DNA of 64,000 bases from Prostheceraeus crozeri (GCA_907163375.1 CAJQUW010004594.1:1-64000); one strand, 5' to 3'. Shown: positions 42,996 through 53,645, counted from the first letter of the stretch. Translations and numbers: made by a program. The notes: generated by a model from the letters alone, not told the origin.

Positions 42996-45545
42996 ATATT
43001 GTTATATTGTTATATTTAGAAAATAGAAATTAGAAAATTAAAAAGGTAAAGTAGTTATTCCATCAGGTAAAATTTTTCTTTTATCATCAAATGGATCTAA
43101 TGCTAATTTATGTTCTTCTTTTAAATACATTTTATGTTGCTTTGAATTAAGTCTATAATTACATGCCGTTTTTATTTCATTATTAAATAATGCATTTTTA
43201 TAATCTTGAAATGTTATTTGATTAGCCACTGATGCCTTTGAAATTCCTTTTAATGTTTTATGTGTTTTAATATTATTAGTTGTATCATAACAGTAACATT
43301 TAGATTTTAAAAATATAGCTTCTGTTATGAAATCTTCATTTCCTTCTAATTCATCTTTTACTTTACATAAATCAGAAGGATGAATAATATCTTTTATTTT
43401 ATTAATTTCTTTATCAAGTGAAGAACCATATGGTACTGTTAATTCTAAGAAAATAGAATCGGTATCTGTAAAGTGTAATTTATAGTTTTTGCCATAAGCA
43501 GGCGCTAAATAATCATATATAAAACTATACATAAATAGTTTAGCTAATTCTAATATAGTGAAACCAATGAAATTAAACTTATCATGTTTTACAATGCTTC
43601 TTCTTAGATGAACAGCACAAAGTTCATCACTGAATCTAGTAGTTCTTTTATATGTAGGTTTCCTTGTTAAATTTTGAAATCTATCTCTATCATAAACTAT
43701 TTCAATATTTTGTCTATTACGTACATTTTCTAAAGTCTTACCATAAAATGCATTATTCATTAATTTGAAGAACACGTTTCCAAAATCATCTTTATTTCTT
43801 TTAGCTATTTTACGTTTTTTCAATATTGAACTCTATATAATTTTTTAACCATTTAGATTTTCTATACTCTAGTTTTCGATGTATTTTGGTGAGAATCATT
43901 CCATGATCTAAATACCAATCTAGCATTCTTCCTTCAACAACATACTTTCCTTTATTGCTTTGTGTTAACATAAGTTTTTTTGTTGGTCTGTATTTTTTCG
44001 GAATTATAGATTTTTGATAATCTGAAAAATCTTCTATATTGGGAATTTTGTTTTCTGGACAGAAAGGATAATATTTTGTTGCTTCTTTTATATAATCAGG
44101 ATATACTAAATCAACTTCATATACATAACCAAAATTATTTTCACCATCATATGTTCTTTGATAAACAAGATTATTACACCATGTCATTTCACCTGTTGGT
44201 AATTCTTGTATCATGCAAGAAGAATATAAGCTATTAAAATCATAATATAACAAATAGTTTTCTCTCATGAATTCATCAATTGCATTTTCACGTTCTACTC
44301 CTTCTCGTTTCGTTCGAAAAATTTCTAATATTTTTTCTTTTTCTTCTGGAGATAAAGGTTTCATTATTCCATATTCTTGTGGATTTACTTTCTTATTATA
44401 ACATTTAACATATCTATTACCTAAAACTGATGAAACTCCACCTCTAATTCCAGATTCAAAAAATAATAATTTATCATATGTATTTTCTTTATAATGTTTA
44501 AGTTTAACATTTGTATGTTTTAATCCTGCTAGCCATGTTAAACCTGGTGTAGAATAACAATAACATGGATCTATTCCGTAATATTCTAAACACATACCAC
44601 GAAAGTTTTCAAAAAGATCAGCTAGTATTAATACATCTATCTGTAGATATTTCATTGTATAATCATACATTGTTTTACAATTTAACTCTCTCCAATTTTT
44701 TTCAGCTTCTGCATAATCTTCTTCAGATAATTGTGATTGTTTTAATGTTGATTTAAATTTATTTATTGGAGGAAGTTGTTTTCTTCCATAATTTTATTCA
44801 CAGAATTAAAATCTCCAGTTATGTACTCATACGGAAATATTCCTTTTAAAGGTTTTAAATTATATTTATTTAATATTTTACATTGTTCAGGTTTCAAAGT
44901 TTTTCCCATAACATCTAATGAATAAGAAGTAAAAAATCTAAATGCATCTAAAATTCTAATACAACCTAATTGCATTGAAAAATATTCTTCTTCTTGTTTA
45001 CATAGTACATTTATTTTTTGTTGTTGTAATTTTTCAGATGAAAATAAATCTTTCATTACTAGATGGAAATCATATTTAGAACCATTATAGAAATATAAAG
45101 GAACAAAGTTATATTTAAATTTATTAGCATTAAGATTACAAGAATTATGTGCTGCACCTCTATATAATCCATTTAGATGATCATGATCTTTTACTTTATC
45201 AATATATCTACCTCTGCCAGTTTTATATTTATTTGTAAAACCTTTTCCACAGTAATAACAATTTATTTCATCATAAAATTCTTTTCTTTCTTCATCCGTT
45301 AATGGTATCATTGGTTTATTTGTTTCAAGCAATTGTGAAAAACGTCCTTGTAATTCTTCTACTTTCTTTGTAAACATTTCTGAACTATCTTCACCATAGT
45401 ATTGTAAATATTCTGATTTAAATAATTCAGGATAATTTGAATGAATGTACATTCCCCAACATAATGGTTTTTGCTCAAATAAATATTTTTCTTTACTTTG
45501 TTCAGTTGAACTTTTTCCAGGTGCACTTCTTTCAGGCGCACTTTT

Positions 45546-45610
45546 TTCAGAATTATAATTTTCAGAATTATAATTTTCAGAATTATAATTTTCAGAATTA
45601 TAATTTTCAG
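45546..45610 (-). repeat. 15-bp in-frame repeat (SENYN) in the polymerase region
   Basis: TTCAGAATTATAATT units repeat four to five times and encode SENYN repeats. The unit length is a multiple of three, so copy-number change would not disturb the frame. It lies next to a decayed copy of the palindromic insert at 45,611-45,642. Confidence 0.85.
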
Positions 45611-45642
45611 AATCGGGTGAAGCCCTGGAACTTTCCGTTTGA
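45611..45642. repeat. palindromic insert translated within the polymerase region
   Basis: GGGTGAAGCCC (45,615-45,625) followed by a degraded version of the GAACC/GGTTC hairpin. On the minus strand it is read as SSRASP. The same peptide appears in the unrelated protein at 53,100-53,642, from a copy of the same insert. Confidence 0.75.
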
Positions 45643-47675
45643 TTTTGTGTCATATTAACATTATATTCTTCAAAATCACAATAAATAGTAAAGGGTACTT
45701 TATTTTTAAAATACCATTTATTATATTCTAAATAATCATCTTTTGGAAAAGTATTTTGAACTGCTTCGTTTTGTTGACAATTCTCCAAATGTCTATTCAT
45801 TTCTTCTAAAGTTCTAAAACTTGTCATACATTGAAGACAAGGAAAATTTTTATTATCTGAAGTTTTTGTAAATATAGAAACATCTTTACACAATATAAAA
45901 TGACCCTGATAATATAATATATTCGCTTGTGCTGGTTGTTTTGACTGTTCTAGTTTTTCAAATTCATCTTTATATATTTCATGTGTTTCATTAATTTCTT
46001 TTGTAAGATTAAATGTATTTTGATAATAATTTTGATTTAATATTTGTAGCTGATAAATATATTCTTTATCATATTGTTCTTTATATTGTTGTAGACATTT
46101 TTTTAAAGATTCATTTATTTTTTGTTTGGTTTCATTTTCTTCATTATTTAATTCTTTATTATTTTCTTCATTTAATTTTTGAATTGTTTCTATCTTATTT
46201 TGATATTTATGGTGATATTCTTGTAGTAACATTTTTGTTTGTTGTTGATAATCTATTTTACATTTTTGTAAACTTTTATTTAAATTTTCTAATTTTTGTT
46301 GGTATTCTGAAGATAAAGATGAATATTTGTAATTATAATCATCAGTACGTCCTTTATAATTATTATGATTTATCATTATTGGTGATAGTGTTTTAACAAG
46401 TTCAAATTTTTCAGTACATATTATTTTTCCTTGGTAAAAAATATTATGATGCATGTAATTACCTCTATCATTATATACTATTTCTGATTGGCAAAAATTT
46501 TTATTATTCAAATAAAATTTTTTTGAATCTGAGTAAAGTGGAGTAATTTTACCAATAGAAACATAATTCACATTTAATTCAAAAACATTTACTTCAATTA
46601 AATTTTTATTCTTTTTATGAAACTTTAGTAACCTATTATAATCATATGGAAATTCATCTAAGCCATCAGAAAGATCAAATTCACTTATGTATTCTTCTTT
46701 ATTGTAATGACTTAGTCTTTCTTTATGATATTTTGCAGGATGTAAATGTGCTATAATACTCCACAGAAAACAATAATCATCTTCATTTTTTATGTTGATT
46801 AATTGAGGTGAACTGAAAGGTAAAGGAACATAACTACCACCAGTATTATTTTTATATTTATCAATTACTATTTTCTTAGATAGTATTTTAACAAATCTCC
46901 AACCAGATTCACGTAACTGGGCTTCAATTATACAATTTTCTAATTTAAGTATCATCGATTCAAATATGGGTTGTATATCATTTACATTATGAATTTCTTG
47001 CGAATTTGTAAAATGTCCTTGTATTATTTCTTCAGGAATTCCATCAGGTCCATTTTTTGTATAAAGTACTTCTACATTCATATAACATTTGAAAGATTTC
47101 TTAAATATATTATAAAAGTTGGTTAGAATATCAGAAAAAGTTTTATCGGTTTCATTATATTCAACCGATTCAACCGATTCATTAAATAAATATTTTATAT
47201 CTGTTACGGCTTCATCAAATTCATCTATTTCGTTAAATTCATCAGTATCGCTAAATAAATATTTTATATCTGTTACGGCTTCATCTTCACTATTAAAAAA
47301 TTTTTTATATTCCGAATGTGAATAATCATCAAACATTTTTTTAACTTTTATATCAGTAGGCAATGTTTCTAGATAGTTTTTATAACTATTTAATTTTAAT
47401 ATATTTCCTTCATCAACTCGTTCTACATTTTGTAAATGCATTTTACTTTGTAGATGAGATTGATAACTTCTTTTTGTTTGCAATTTTTTTTCACATAAGA
47501 CACAATAAAATTTTTTCATTTTTTATTTTTTAAAGAAAAAATTTGTGTTTTAGTTTTTTTTTTAAAAAAAAATTTTTTTGTTTTAATTTTTAGAGAAAAA
47601 AAATTCTAAAATATATATAATGGAAAAATTCTAATATATCTGCAAAATCGTTCGGTTTGATTATGATAAATTTGT

Positions 47676-49241
47676 TTAATTATTAAGTATTTCACTTACA
47701 CCATTTATTAATGGTTTTATATCATTAAAAGTTTTTTTGGCTTCAACAAATGTAGATTTGGCATCAGAAAATGTAGATTTAACATCAGTTATTATTGGTG
47801 TTGCTTTTCTTAAACCGTTTGTAACATCATTTATTGCAATTTTCAAATAGTTTAATGTTTCATTATCTTGTAATCTTTTTGGTATTGGTATACCAAATTT
47901 TGTATTTAAATAATGATCGAAATAAAAATAAAATGTATCAGGAATAATTTTTAGTGGTACTTTTGCTTCGGATTCTAAAAAGATAATTATTTGTTCTATA
48001 ACTTGATTTGATAAATGTTTTGTATTTGCATATATTCTAATATCAAAATCTTGAGAGTTATTATAGATTTCATGTTCGGTATCTACTAATATATTTAAAT
48101 CTTTATCATATACTTGCATATGTTCACTTATGGTGTCAACACGTATTATTCCATATTTATGTTGTGTATAATATGATAAAGGCATATTCATTTTATAATT
48201 TTTATTAATATCATTAAAGAATGCTGCATTATTTTGTGTAGTTGTAAAAAATGTTTGAATGTTTTCTCTAATCTTATTATCTACATCACAAGCTTTATGA
48301 GCTAATACAACTATTTGAATATTTTGATGTCTTCCTTTTGTAAATATTTCTGACATATTTTTTTGTTTTGATAAACTTGCAACATCATCTAAAATTAATA
48401 AAGATTTATTTTCAGGTGTACCAGCAAAACTTTCCATATCTTGTAACTCATCTAATTGTTTATCATTATAGACGTTTGTAAAAGTTGGCCATTCAGAAGT
48501 ATGCATACAAAAAATATGTACTTTTGTTTCATCCTTATCATATTGGTTTATATATTTTTTAATAAACGTAGTCTTACCACTTCCAGTTTTACCGTAAACA
48601 ATGAAATGTAAATTTTCTTGATACATTTTACCTTGTTTAATATTTTTATTATTAGTTTTATCCTTAATCTTATCTTCCTCAGTCTTCCATCCTTCAAAAG
48701 TTTTTTTTTCTTGATTATAAAAAATTATTCTCTTTTGTTCCTCTGTTAGAAAGTAACCCCATTGATTTCCAATACATATAACAAGATGATAAATAAAAAA
48801 TATTAAAATACATGCTAACAATATTTTTATACAATGAAATTTTAAAAAATTCCAAAGACGTGTAAGATCTGATTGTGGTATTTTTTTATTAAGAGATGAA
48901 TTAGGGGGTAGTGTCTCTAAATATCTTTTATTATATGTATTTTTATCTATATTATTATATGTATTTTTATCTATATTATTATATATATTTTTATCTATAT
49001 TATTATTATATCTAGTATTATATATAGGATTATCTACAATATTATTAATATCTTTTAGATTCGGATCTTGAGGGGTTAGTGTATCTTGAAACTCAGTGTT
49101 ATTCATATAATTATTTATTATTTCGTTTATTGCATTAAGAGATTTATGACGACTTAGATTACTTTTATTACTTTTATTACTTTTATCACTTTTAATTAAA
49201 ACCGGTGAATATAAATCTTCCAAATTTTCGCTTTTATTCAT
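47676..49241 (-). CDS. second P-loop ATPase of the Polinton, membrane-anchored, A32-like
   Basis: 521 residues, open. The N-terminus is Asn/Lys-rich with an IDKNTYNN tandem repeat (about residues 80-105). One membrane segment follows (about 137-158, ILLACILIFFIYHLVICIG). The P-loop domain has Walker A GKTGSGKTT (about 218-226), Walker B LLILDDVA and the KGRHQNIQIVVLAHK segment, which matches RGRHNNCSVFYLTQ in the first ATPase. The C-terminus is helical with VKSTFSDAKSTFVEAK repeats. This is a diverged paralogue of the packaging ATPase family. Its role is unknown; the membrane anchor hints at DNA movement across or at a membrane. Confidence 0.8.
   Translation of the reverse strand: MNKSENLEDLYSPVLIKSDKSNKSNKSNLSRHKSLNAINEIINNYMNNTEFQDTLTPQDPNLKDINNIVDNPIYNTRYNNNIDKNIYNNIDKNTYNNIDKNTYNKRYLETLPPNSSLNKKIPQSDLTRLWNFLKFHCIKILLACILIFFIYHLVICIGNQWGYFLTEEQKRIIFYNQEKKTFEGWKTEEDKIKDKTNNKNIKQGKMYQENLHFIVYGKTGSGKTTFIKKYINQYDKDETKVHIFCMHTSEWPTFTNVYNDKQLDELQDMESFAGTPENKSLLILDDVASLSKQKNMSEIFTKGRHQNIQIVVLAHKACDVDNKIRENIQTFFTTTQNNAAFFNDINKNYKMNMPLSYYTQHKYGIIRVDTISEHMQVYDKDLNILVDTEHEIYNNSQDFDIRIYANTKHLSNQVIEQIIIFLESEAKVPLKIIPDTFYFYFDHYLNTKFGIPIPKRLQDNETLNYLKIAINDVTNGLRKATPIITDVKSTFSDAKSTFVEAKKTFNDIKPLINGVSEILNN
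48945..49020 (-). repeat. 24-bp in-frame repeat in the second ATPase gene
   Basis: Repeats of TTATATGTATTTTTATCTAT encode IDKNTYNN-type units, three copies. The unit keeps the reading frame. Confidence 0.8.
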
Positions 49242-49284
49242 TTATTATTTTTAAAATAAAAATTTAGGAATTATTATTTTTTTA

Positions 49285-49415
49285 ATTCCGGACTCGCATT
49301 CTTACACTCTTATGAGTGTTTTTAACCTCTGTAGAACCTCCGGAATGTGTCGGACTTTTTGTTCCTATACTCAAAAGAAGTATGTTCCGAACCTCTCCTC
49401 TCTTCCGGAATGCTT
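49285..49415. other. GC-richer palindromic spacer between Polinton genes
   Basis: This stretch holds ACACTCTTATGAGTGT (6-bp stem with a TTAT loop) and several CCGGA/TCCGG words in inverted order (TTCCGGACTCG, CTCCGGAATGTG, TTCCGGAATGC). It stands out from the very AT-rich surroundings. It could be another class of palindromic insert or a transcript-end structure for the convergent or tandem neighbours. Confidence 0.5.
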
Positions 49416-49480
49416 AAGAATATTTTAATAAAATAATATTTTATTCTTTATAAAAAATAATATTTTAATATATATAAGAT

Positions 49481-49600
49481 TATTTTAGTTGAAATACAAT
49501 TATTTTAGTTGAAATACAACTATTTTAGTTGAAATACAACTATTTTAGTTGAAATACAACTATTTTAGTTGAAATACAACTATTTTAGTTGAAATACTAA
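49481..49600. repeat. 20-bp tandem repeat, six copies
   Basis: TATTTTAGTTGAAATACAAC repeats six times with little change, at the 3' side of the zinc-finger region. Its function is unknown. Confidence 0.92.
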
Positions 49601-50559
49601 TATAAATTATTATTTTGACATAAATTATTATTTTGACATAAATTATTATTATGTTGATTATTATGTTGATTAAGTTTTGGACATAGTGTTACATGTCGCT
49701 GAAAATTTTTCTTTAATATAATTTTTTGACAACCTCTACATTTAACTTTTTCTTTTAAACAATCCTTACACTGATATTTACTATCATAAAACTCTGTCTT
49801 AGGTTTAGTAATTTGACAACTTGTACATTGTCTTGTAGAACTTATACAAGAATTATAATGATTAGTAATTCCTTGATTTGTAAAATATTTATTACAATTA
49901 CGACATAACTGATCTTTTAATTTATCTTTTTTTTCTTTTTTAACCTCTTCTGTTTGTTCGCATAATTTTAAATGACGTGCAAAATTTTTTGATGTTATAT
50001 TTTTATTACATCCGGAACATATTTTTTTGTTATTACTTTCAACAAATTGATTTTTATCAATATAATTATTTTGTGCTACATTATTATTTTGAACAAAAGG
50101 ATTATTTTGAACAAAAGGATTATTTTGTGCTACATTATTATTTTGTACTAAATTATTATTATTTTGCCTAGGTGTATTTTGCCTAGGTGTATTTATTCTA
50201 GCAGTATTTTGCCTAGATGTATTTATTCTAGCAGTATTTTGCCTAGGTGTATTTATTCTAGCAGTATAAAGATTTTGTTCTTTATCTGAAATAAATAAAT
50301 GCTTTAATCTTTGTAATGGTTGCTCTGATTAAATATTATTATACTGAATACTATTATTAGGTTGAATATTATTCTGAATATTATTAGGTTGAATATTATT
50401 AGGTTGTATATTATTAGGTTGTATATTATTAGGTTGTATATTATTAGGTTGTAATTGATTCATATGCATACCACATGGTGCGTTTTTCATATGAGAATAT
50501 AATAGTGTTTGATTTAAAAAACGCATATTGCAAACTTGACAAATTTGAGTCATTTCCAT
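49597..50559 (-). pseudogene. Polinton zinc-finger protein region (interrupted)
   Basis: Minus-strand reading shows a run of Cys/His motifs. One is a C2H2-like CQVCNMRFLNQTLLYSHMK near 50,500. Further ones between about 49,680 and 50,010 include CSGCNKNITSKNFARHLKLC, CRNCNKYFTNQGITNHYNSC, CTSCQITKPKTEFYD and CRGCQKIILKKNFQRHV. Asn/Gln-rich tandem repeats (PNNIQ; TARINTPRQN) separate the first finger from the rest. It is probably a nucleic-acid-binding protein of the element. It is not preserved as a single open frame (about one break). I know of no close named family. Confidence 0.65.
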
Positions 50560-50647
50560 TTTTTTTATTTTTATTAGGAAAAATTTTATTTTTTATAATT
50601 TATGTATTTTTATAATCAGAAAAAATTTTATTTTTATTGTTTTAAAA

Positions 50648-51536
50648 ATGATGTTACCAAATGTTGGTGGAGGTGCATATATCCCGAATAATCGTGAATT
50701 AGAAATAGAGATAGAAAATTATATTATGAAAACTGGAGACGTTTTATCTGGTCCATTGCATCTTTCTATTCTTCCACAACAAAATACAGAGTTAACAAAT
50801 AAACAATATGTTGATACGCAAATCAATGAATTAAAAGAAAAATATATAAACGATGTTTTGGTTCCGCTGATGAATGAATTAAAGTTGCTTAAACTTAATG
50901 ACAAATCATTAAACGAAAAATTATTAAAACTTGATAAAAAGGATAGAGAGCTAGAAGCAGATATAGCAAAACTTTTTAAAAAGATTTCAGAACAATCAAA
51001 ATTTTTAATATTACTTTCTTTAAATTTAAAATCTGCAGTCATTAAAAATAAACATCAGATAAAAATGTTAAAAGAACAATTAGAAGATGAAATAGAAAAA
51101 CTACCTGAAAGAATTAAAAAAAAATTTAAAACAGTTACAAACTACATTCCAAAAAAGTGTTGATGAATTGAGTTCTAAAATTACTCAACAAATGAAAAAG
51201 ATGAATAGAATAATAAATGAAGTAAACTCACTTAATGAAAAAGTTGATAAAATGAAAACTCTTAAAATCAATTTAGAAAATGAATTAAAGAAAAATTTAC
51301 AAGAAAACTCTAACGAAAATAAAGAACAGTTAGATGCTGTTAAAAGACAATTAGATGTTCTTAAAATTAAGTTAAATGCTCTTAAAACGGCGTTGAAGAT
51401 TAATCAGCAGAAAATGCAAGTTAATAGAAGAGAAATTAAAGTACATCACACGCTGCTTGACGCAATAGATAAAGTGCAACAGGCAATTAATAAAGTTATC
51501 TCGAAGTTGTTATCCATTCATAAACGTAAATCTTAA
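50648..51536 (+). pseudogene. Polinton fibre-like coiled-coil region (interrupted)
   Basis: The N-terminal part has GDVLSGPLHLSILPQ followed by ELTNKQYVDTQI. This is strongly reminiscent of the (M)xGPLxL...A/TxKxYVDxxI motif at the base of phage tail-fibre and related virion spike proteins. The rest is long heptad-like coiled coil with Leu/Ile and Lys/Glu. It sits just upstream of the major capsid gene on the same strand. That position supports a virion attachment or spike role, by inference only. Not preserved as one frame (about one break). Confidence 0.6.
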
Positions 51537-51696
51537 ACGAGTATTGTAAATATTAACTGAAATATTTTTTACCTACAAAAAATAAAAATCATAAAAAAAT
51601 ATAAATATAATTTAAAAAATACAAAAATATAAATATAATTTTAAAAATAAAAAAGTATAAATATATAAAAGTATATAAAAGTATATAATTTTAAAA

Positions 51697-51870
51697 ATGG
51701 ATAAAATTAGAGCTGATAATTTTAAAAGAATTAAACAATTAGAAGAGTTAATAAAAGAAAGAAATATTATGAAAGAAAATCATAGAATAAAAAGAATGAT
51801 TGATGCAGGTTTGGTTCCTGATAAAGTTAAACCAAAAACGCAATCTGCAAAAGTTAAGAACAAAAAATAA
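51697..51870 (+). CDS. 57-residue Polinton protein repeating the start of the protein at 42,034-42,888
   Basis: An ATG after TTTTAAAA opens a 57-codon frame ending at TAA 51,868-51,870. Its first ~30 residues (MDKIRADNFKRIKQLEELIK, then ERNIMKENH) are almost identical to the N-terminus of the 284-residue minus-strand protein. The remainder is lysine-rich (VKPKTQSAKVKNKK). It could be a truncated duplicate or a separate small basic protein, perhaps DNA-packing. It lies between the fibre-like region and the major capsid gene. Confidence 0.7.
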   Translation: MDKIRADNFKRIKQLEELIKERNIMKENHRIKRMIDAGLVPDKVKPKTQSAKVKNKK

Positions 51871-51904
51871 ACATTTTTGATAATTGATAAACATAATTGA
51901 TACA

Positions 51905-52879
51905 ATGCTTAGATTTATAACAATTGGTGAAAATAATAAAAAGCATGAAATCGAAGGTTGGTTTCCTGATACTAATGATGGTATAATTATTGAGGATTTA
52001 ACTCACGCTGGAACAGATGCCGCAGGAATTGCGAAAAATGTAGAAAATATTGCAAAACATTTAAATAAAACAAATAATGAAGCATATAAAGAAAGACGTG
52101 AATTTAACAAAAAAAGTAAACAGACAGTAAATTGGTCATTGTCTCCATTATTCGGTTATTTAGATTATGATAAAATATCATATCAATTAAAATTTAAATT
52201 AATAATTCATCGTACAGCAAATAATGAATTAATCTTTTTTGGTAAGACTGGAAAAAAAGCATATTTAAAAATTGATAGACTTGAATGGTGGATTAAGCAT
52301 ATTACTCCTAGTTTAGAAATTGAATCAGCTATTGCAAAAAGATTAAATACTAACAAACCAATTCCAGTAAATTTTCTAAAGAGAACTGCTAGTTCAGTAA
52401 CTTTTTCCGAACAAAGATTTAACTGGCATTTTACTAGAACTGCGAATACTCCAAGATATTTATTACTAACATTTCAAAGAAATAATTCTCCAAGTTTTGA
52501 TAAGAACAATAATATCTTCCATATTAATACAATTCGAAGTTTACAAGTTTCATTAAATCAAACTCGATATCCAATTGATCCATTAAGATTCGATGATACC
52601 AATAATCAATTTATGGAAGGATATGATTCTTATAGAAATCTTTGTATAGAATTTGGAGTTGAACCACAATTAACTCCTGGAGATTGGAGACATTTATATC
52701 CAATTTTCTGCTTCGATTTAAGTGCACAATCTGAAGATATTATTAAAAATGGTTGTGATGTAACAATTAATATTGAAAAGAAAGATTCCACAACTTCATT
52801 GATGGCTTATGGTTTATTGCTAGAAGATACAAAATATTCTATTGAAGTTCTTAATGGGAAGATGGTTAGGATCGGTTAG
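51905..52879 (+). CDS. Polinton major capsid protein (double jelly-roll)
   Basis: 324 residues from the ATG at 51,905, open throughout. Diagnostic segments in order are EIEGWFPDTNDG, LSPLFGYLDYDKISYQLKF, IDRLEWWIKHITPSLEIESA, FLKRTASSVTFSEQRFNWHF, NQTRYPIDPLRFD, YPIFCFDLSAQSED and a C-terminal YSIEVLNGKMVRIG. These match the double jelly-roll major capsid protein class of animal Polintons as I know it, and the length is about right. It would form the icosahedral shell. A stem-loop block starts within ten bases of the stop codon. Confidence 0.88.
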   Translation: MLRFITIGENNKKHEIEGWFPDTNDGIIIEDLTHAGTDAAGIAKNVENIAKHLNKTNNEAYKERREFNKKSKQTVNWSLSPLFGYLDYDKISYQLKFKLIIHRTANNELIFFGKTGKKAYLKIDRLEWWIKHITPSLEIESAIAKRLNTNKPIPVNFLKRTASSVTFSEQRFNWHFTRTANTPRYLLLTFQRNNSPSFDKNNNIFHINTIRSLQVSLNQTRYPIDPLRFDDTNNQFMEGYDSYRNLCIEFGVEPQLTPGDWRHLYPIFCFDLSAQSEDIIKNGCDVTINIEKKDSTTSLMAYGLLLEDTKYSIEVLNGKMVRIG

Positions 52880-52884
52880 TAACC

Positions 52885-52925
52885 TTAGGACCTTTGGTCC
52901 GATAGGTTAAAGCCCAAGACTTAGT
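52885..52925. repeat. palindromic unit just after the major capsid gene
   Basis: GGACCTTTGGTCC (52,888-52,900, 5-bp stem) followed by GGTTAAAGCCC. This is a degenerate version of the three-hairpin block seen at 53,646-53,697. Its place right after a stop codon could also suit a transcript-end structure. Confidence 0.65.
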
Positions 52926-53099
52926 CGATTAATTAATTTTTTTCATAACTAGAATAGATTAAAATTTTTGTTAACTTAAAAATTCTTAACTTAAAAATTT
53001 TTTCATAACTAGAATAGATTAAAAAAATTCTTAACTTAAAATTTTTTCATTACTAGAATAGATTTAAATTTTTTGATAACTTAAAATTTTTTATTAAAA

Positions 53100-53642
53100 A
53101 TGTCGCAAGCGAAAAGTAATATTAATAATAAAACTGTTGAATTAAAATTACGTAATATTGTTGACAAAAATACCCCTAAAACTATTACGATTAACAAAAA
53201 AAAGTATTACATAAGTAAACCAATGATAGAGAATATTCAATTACAAGAAGAAAAGAATGGCGGGATTCTCCCATTAATTCCACTAATAATAGGTGGCATA
53301 GCTGCAGCAGGAAGTGTTGCAGGTGGGACAGCTGGTATTGTCCAAGCAGTAAATAAAAATAAATCAGAGAAGGCAGCATTAGAAGAACAAAAACGTCATA
53401 ATAGAGAGTTAGAGAAAGTTGCTAGGGGTGAAGGGACATCGGTTCATGGGTCAACGGAGATGTCTTCCAGGGCTTCGCCCGAAGGAAAAGGAGTAGTAGA
53501 TAATTTTATTAGTAAATTAAAATTAGTTGATGAAGGAAAACGAGTTCTTAAAAATATTCTCCACAATGTTGATGATTTAATTGAAATTAAAGAAACTAAA
53601 GATGGTTCTGGAATATATCTAAGTCCTAGTATGATAAGGTAA
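53100..53642 (+). CDS. Polinton small protein with Gly-rich hydrophobic segment (core or membrane-active candidate)
   Basis: 180 residues from the ATG at 53,100. A basic N-terminus is followed by NGGILPLIPLIIGGIAAAGS and a Gly/Ala-rich hydrophobic run (residues about 54-82). A charged helical part and a C-terminal third come next. A GG followed by a hydrophobic stretch recalls adenovirus pX/pVI-like precursors cut by adenain-type proteases, so processing by the element's protease is possible (inference). Residues about 121-128 (SSRASPEG) come from a palindromic insert. Confidence 0.65.
   Translation: MSQAKSNINNKTVELKLRNIVDKNTPKTITINKKKYYISKPMIENIQLQEEKNGGILPLIPLIIGGIAAAGSVAGGTAGIVQAVNKNKSEKAALEEQKRHNRELEKVARGEGTSVHGSTEMSSRASPEGKGVVDNFISKLKLVDEGKRVLKNILHNVDDLIEIKETKDGSGIYLSPSMIR
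53461..53484. repeat. palindromic insert translated within the Gly-rich protein gene
   Basis: GGGCTTCGCCC (53,470-53,480) within TCCAGGGCTTCGCCCGAAGG. It reads as SSRASP in frame, the same as in the polymerase region. Confidence 0.8.
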
Positions 53643-53645
53643 TAA

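Larger units (their letters stand above)
43038..47519 (-). pseudogene. Polinton protein-primed DNA polymerase B (interrupted)
   Basis: Minus-strand region with all the main parts of a Polinton polymerase. Near the N-terminus is a C2H2-like finger (CVLCEKKLQTKRSYQSHLQ, about 47,450-47,510). A long coiled-coil region follows. A second finger (CLQCMTSFRTLEEMNRHLENC in part) lies near 45,800. An endonuclease-VII-like Cys/His segment (CYYCGKGF, DHDHLNGLYRGAAHN) comes next, then an exonuclease-type NGSKYDFH motif. The polymerase motifs are YYDFNSLYSS (motif A), KLMNNAFYGKT (motif B) and FTDTDSIF (motif C). The enzyme copies the element from a protein primer. The region is open in large part with about two breaks, so it is a fossil copy. 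Motif identity is clear; domain borders are approximate. Confidence 0.92.

Noticed and set aside
45437-50171. Plus-strand open frames opposite the polymerase, ATPase and zinc-finger regions
   Set aside because: They are antisense shadows of AT-rich minus-strand coding sequence, rich in Phe/Tyr/Asn.
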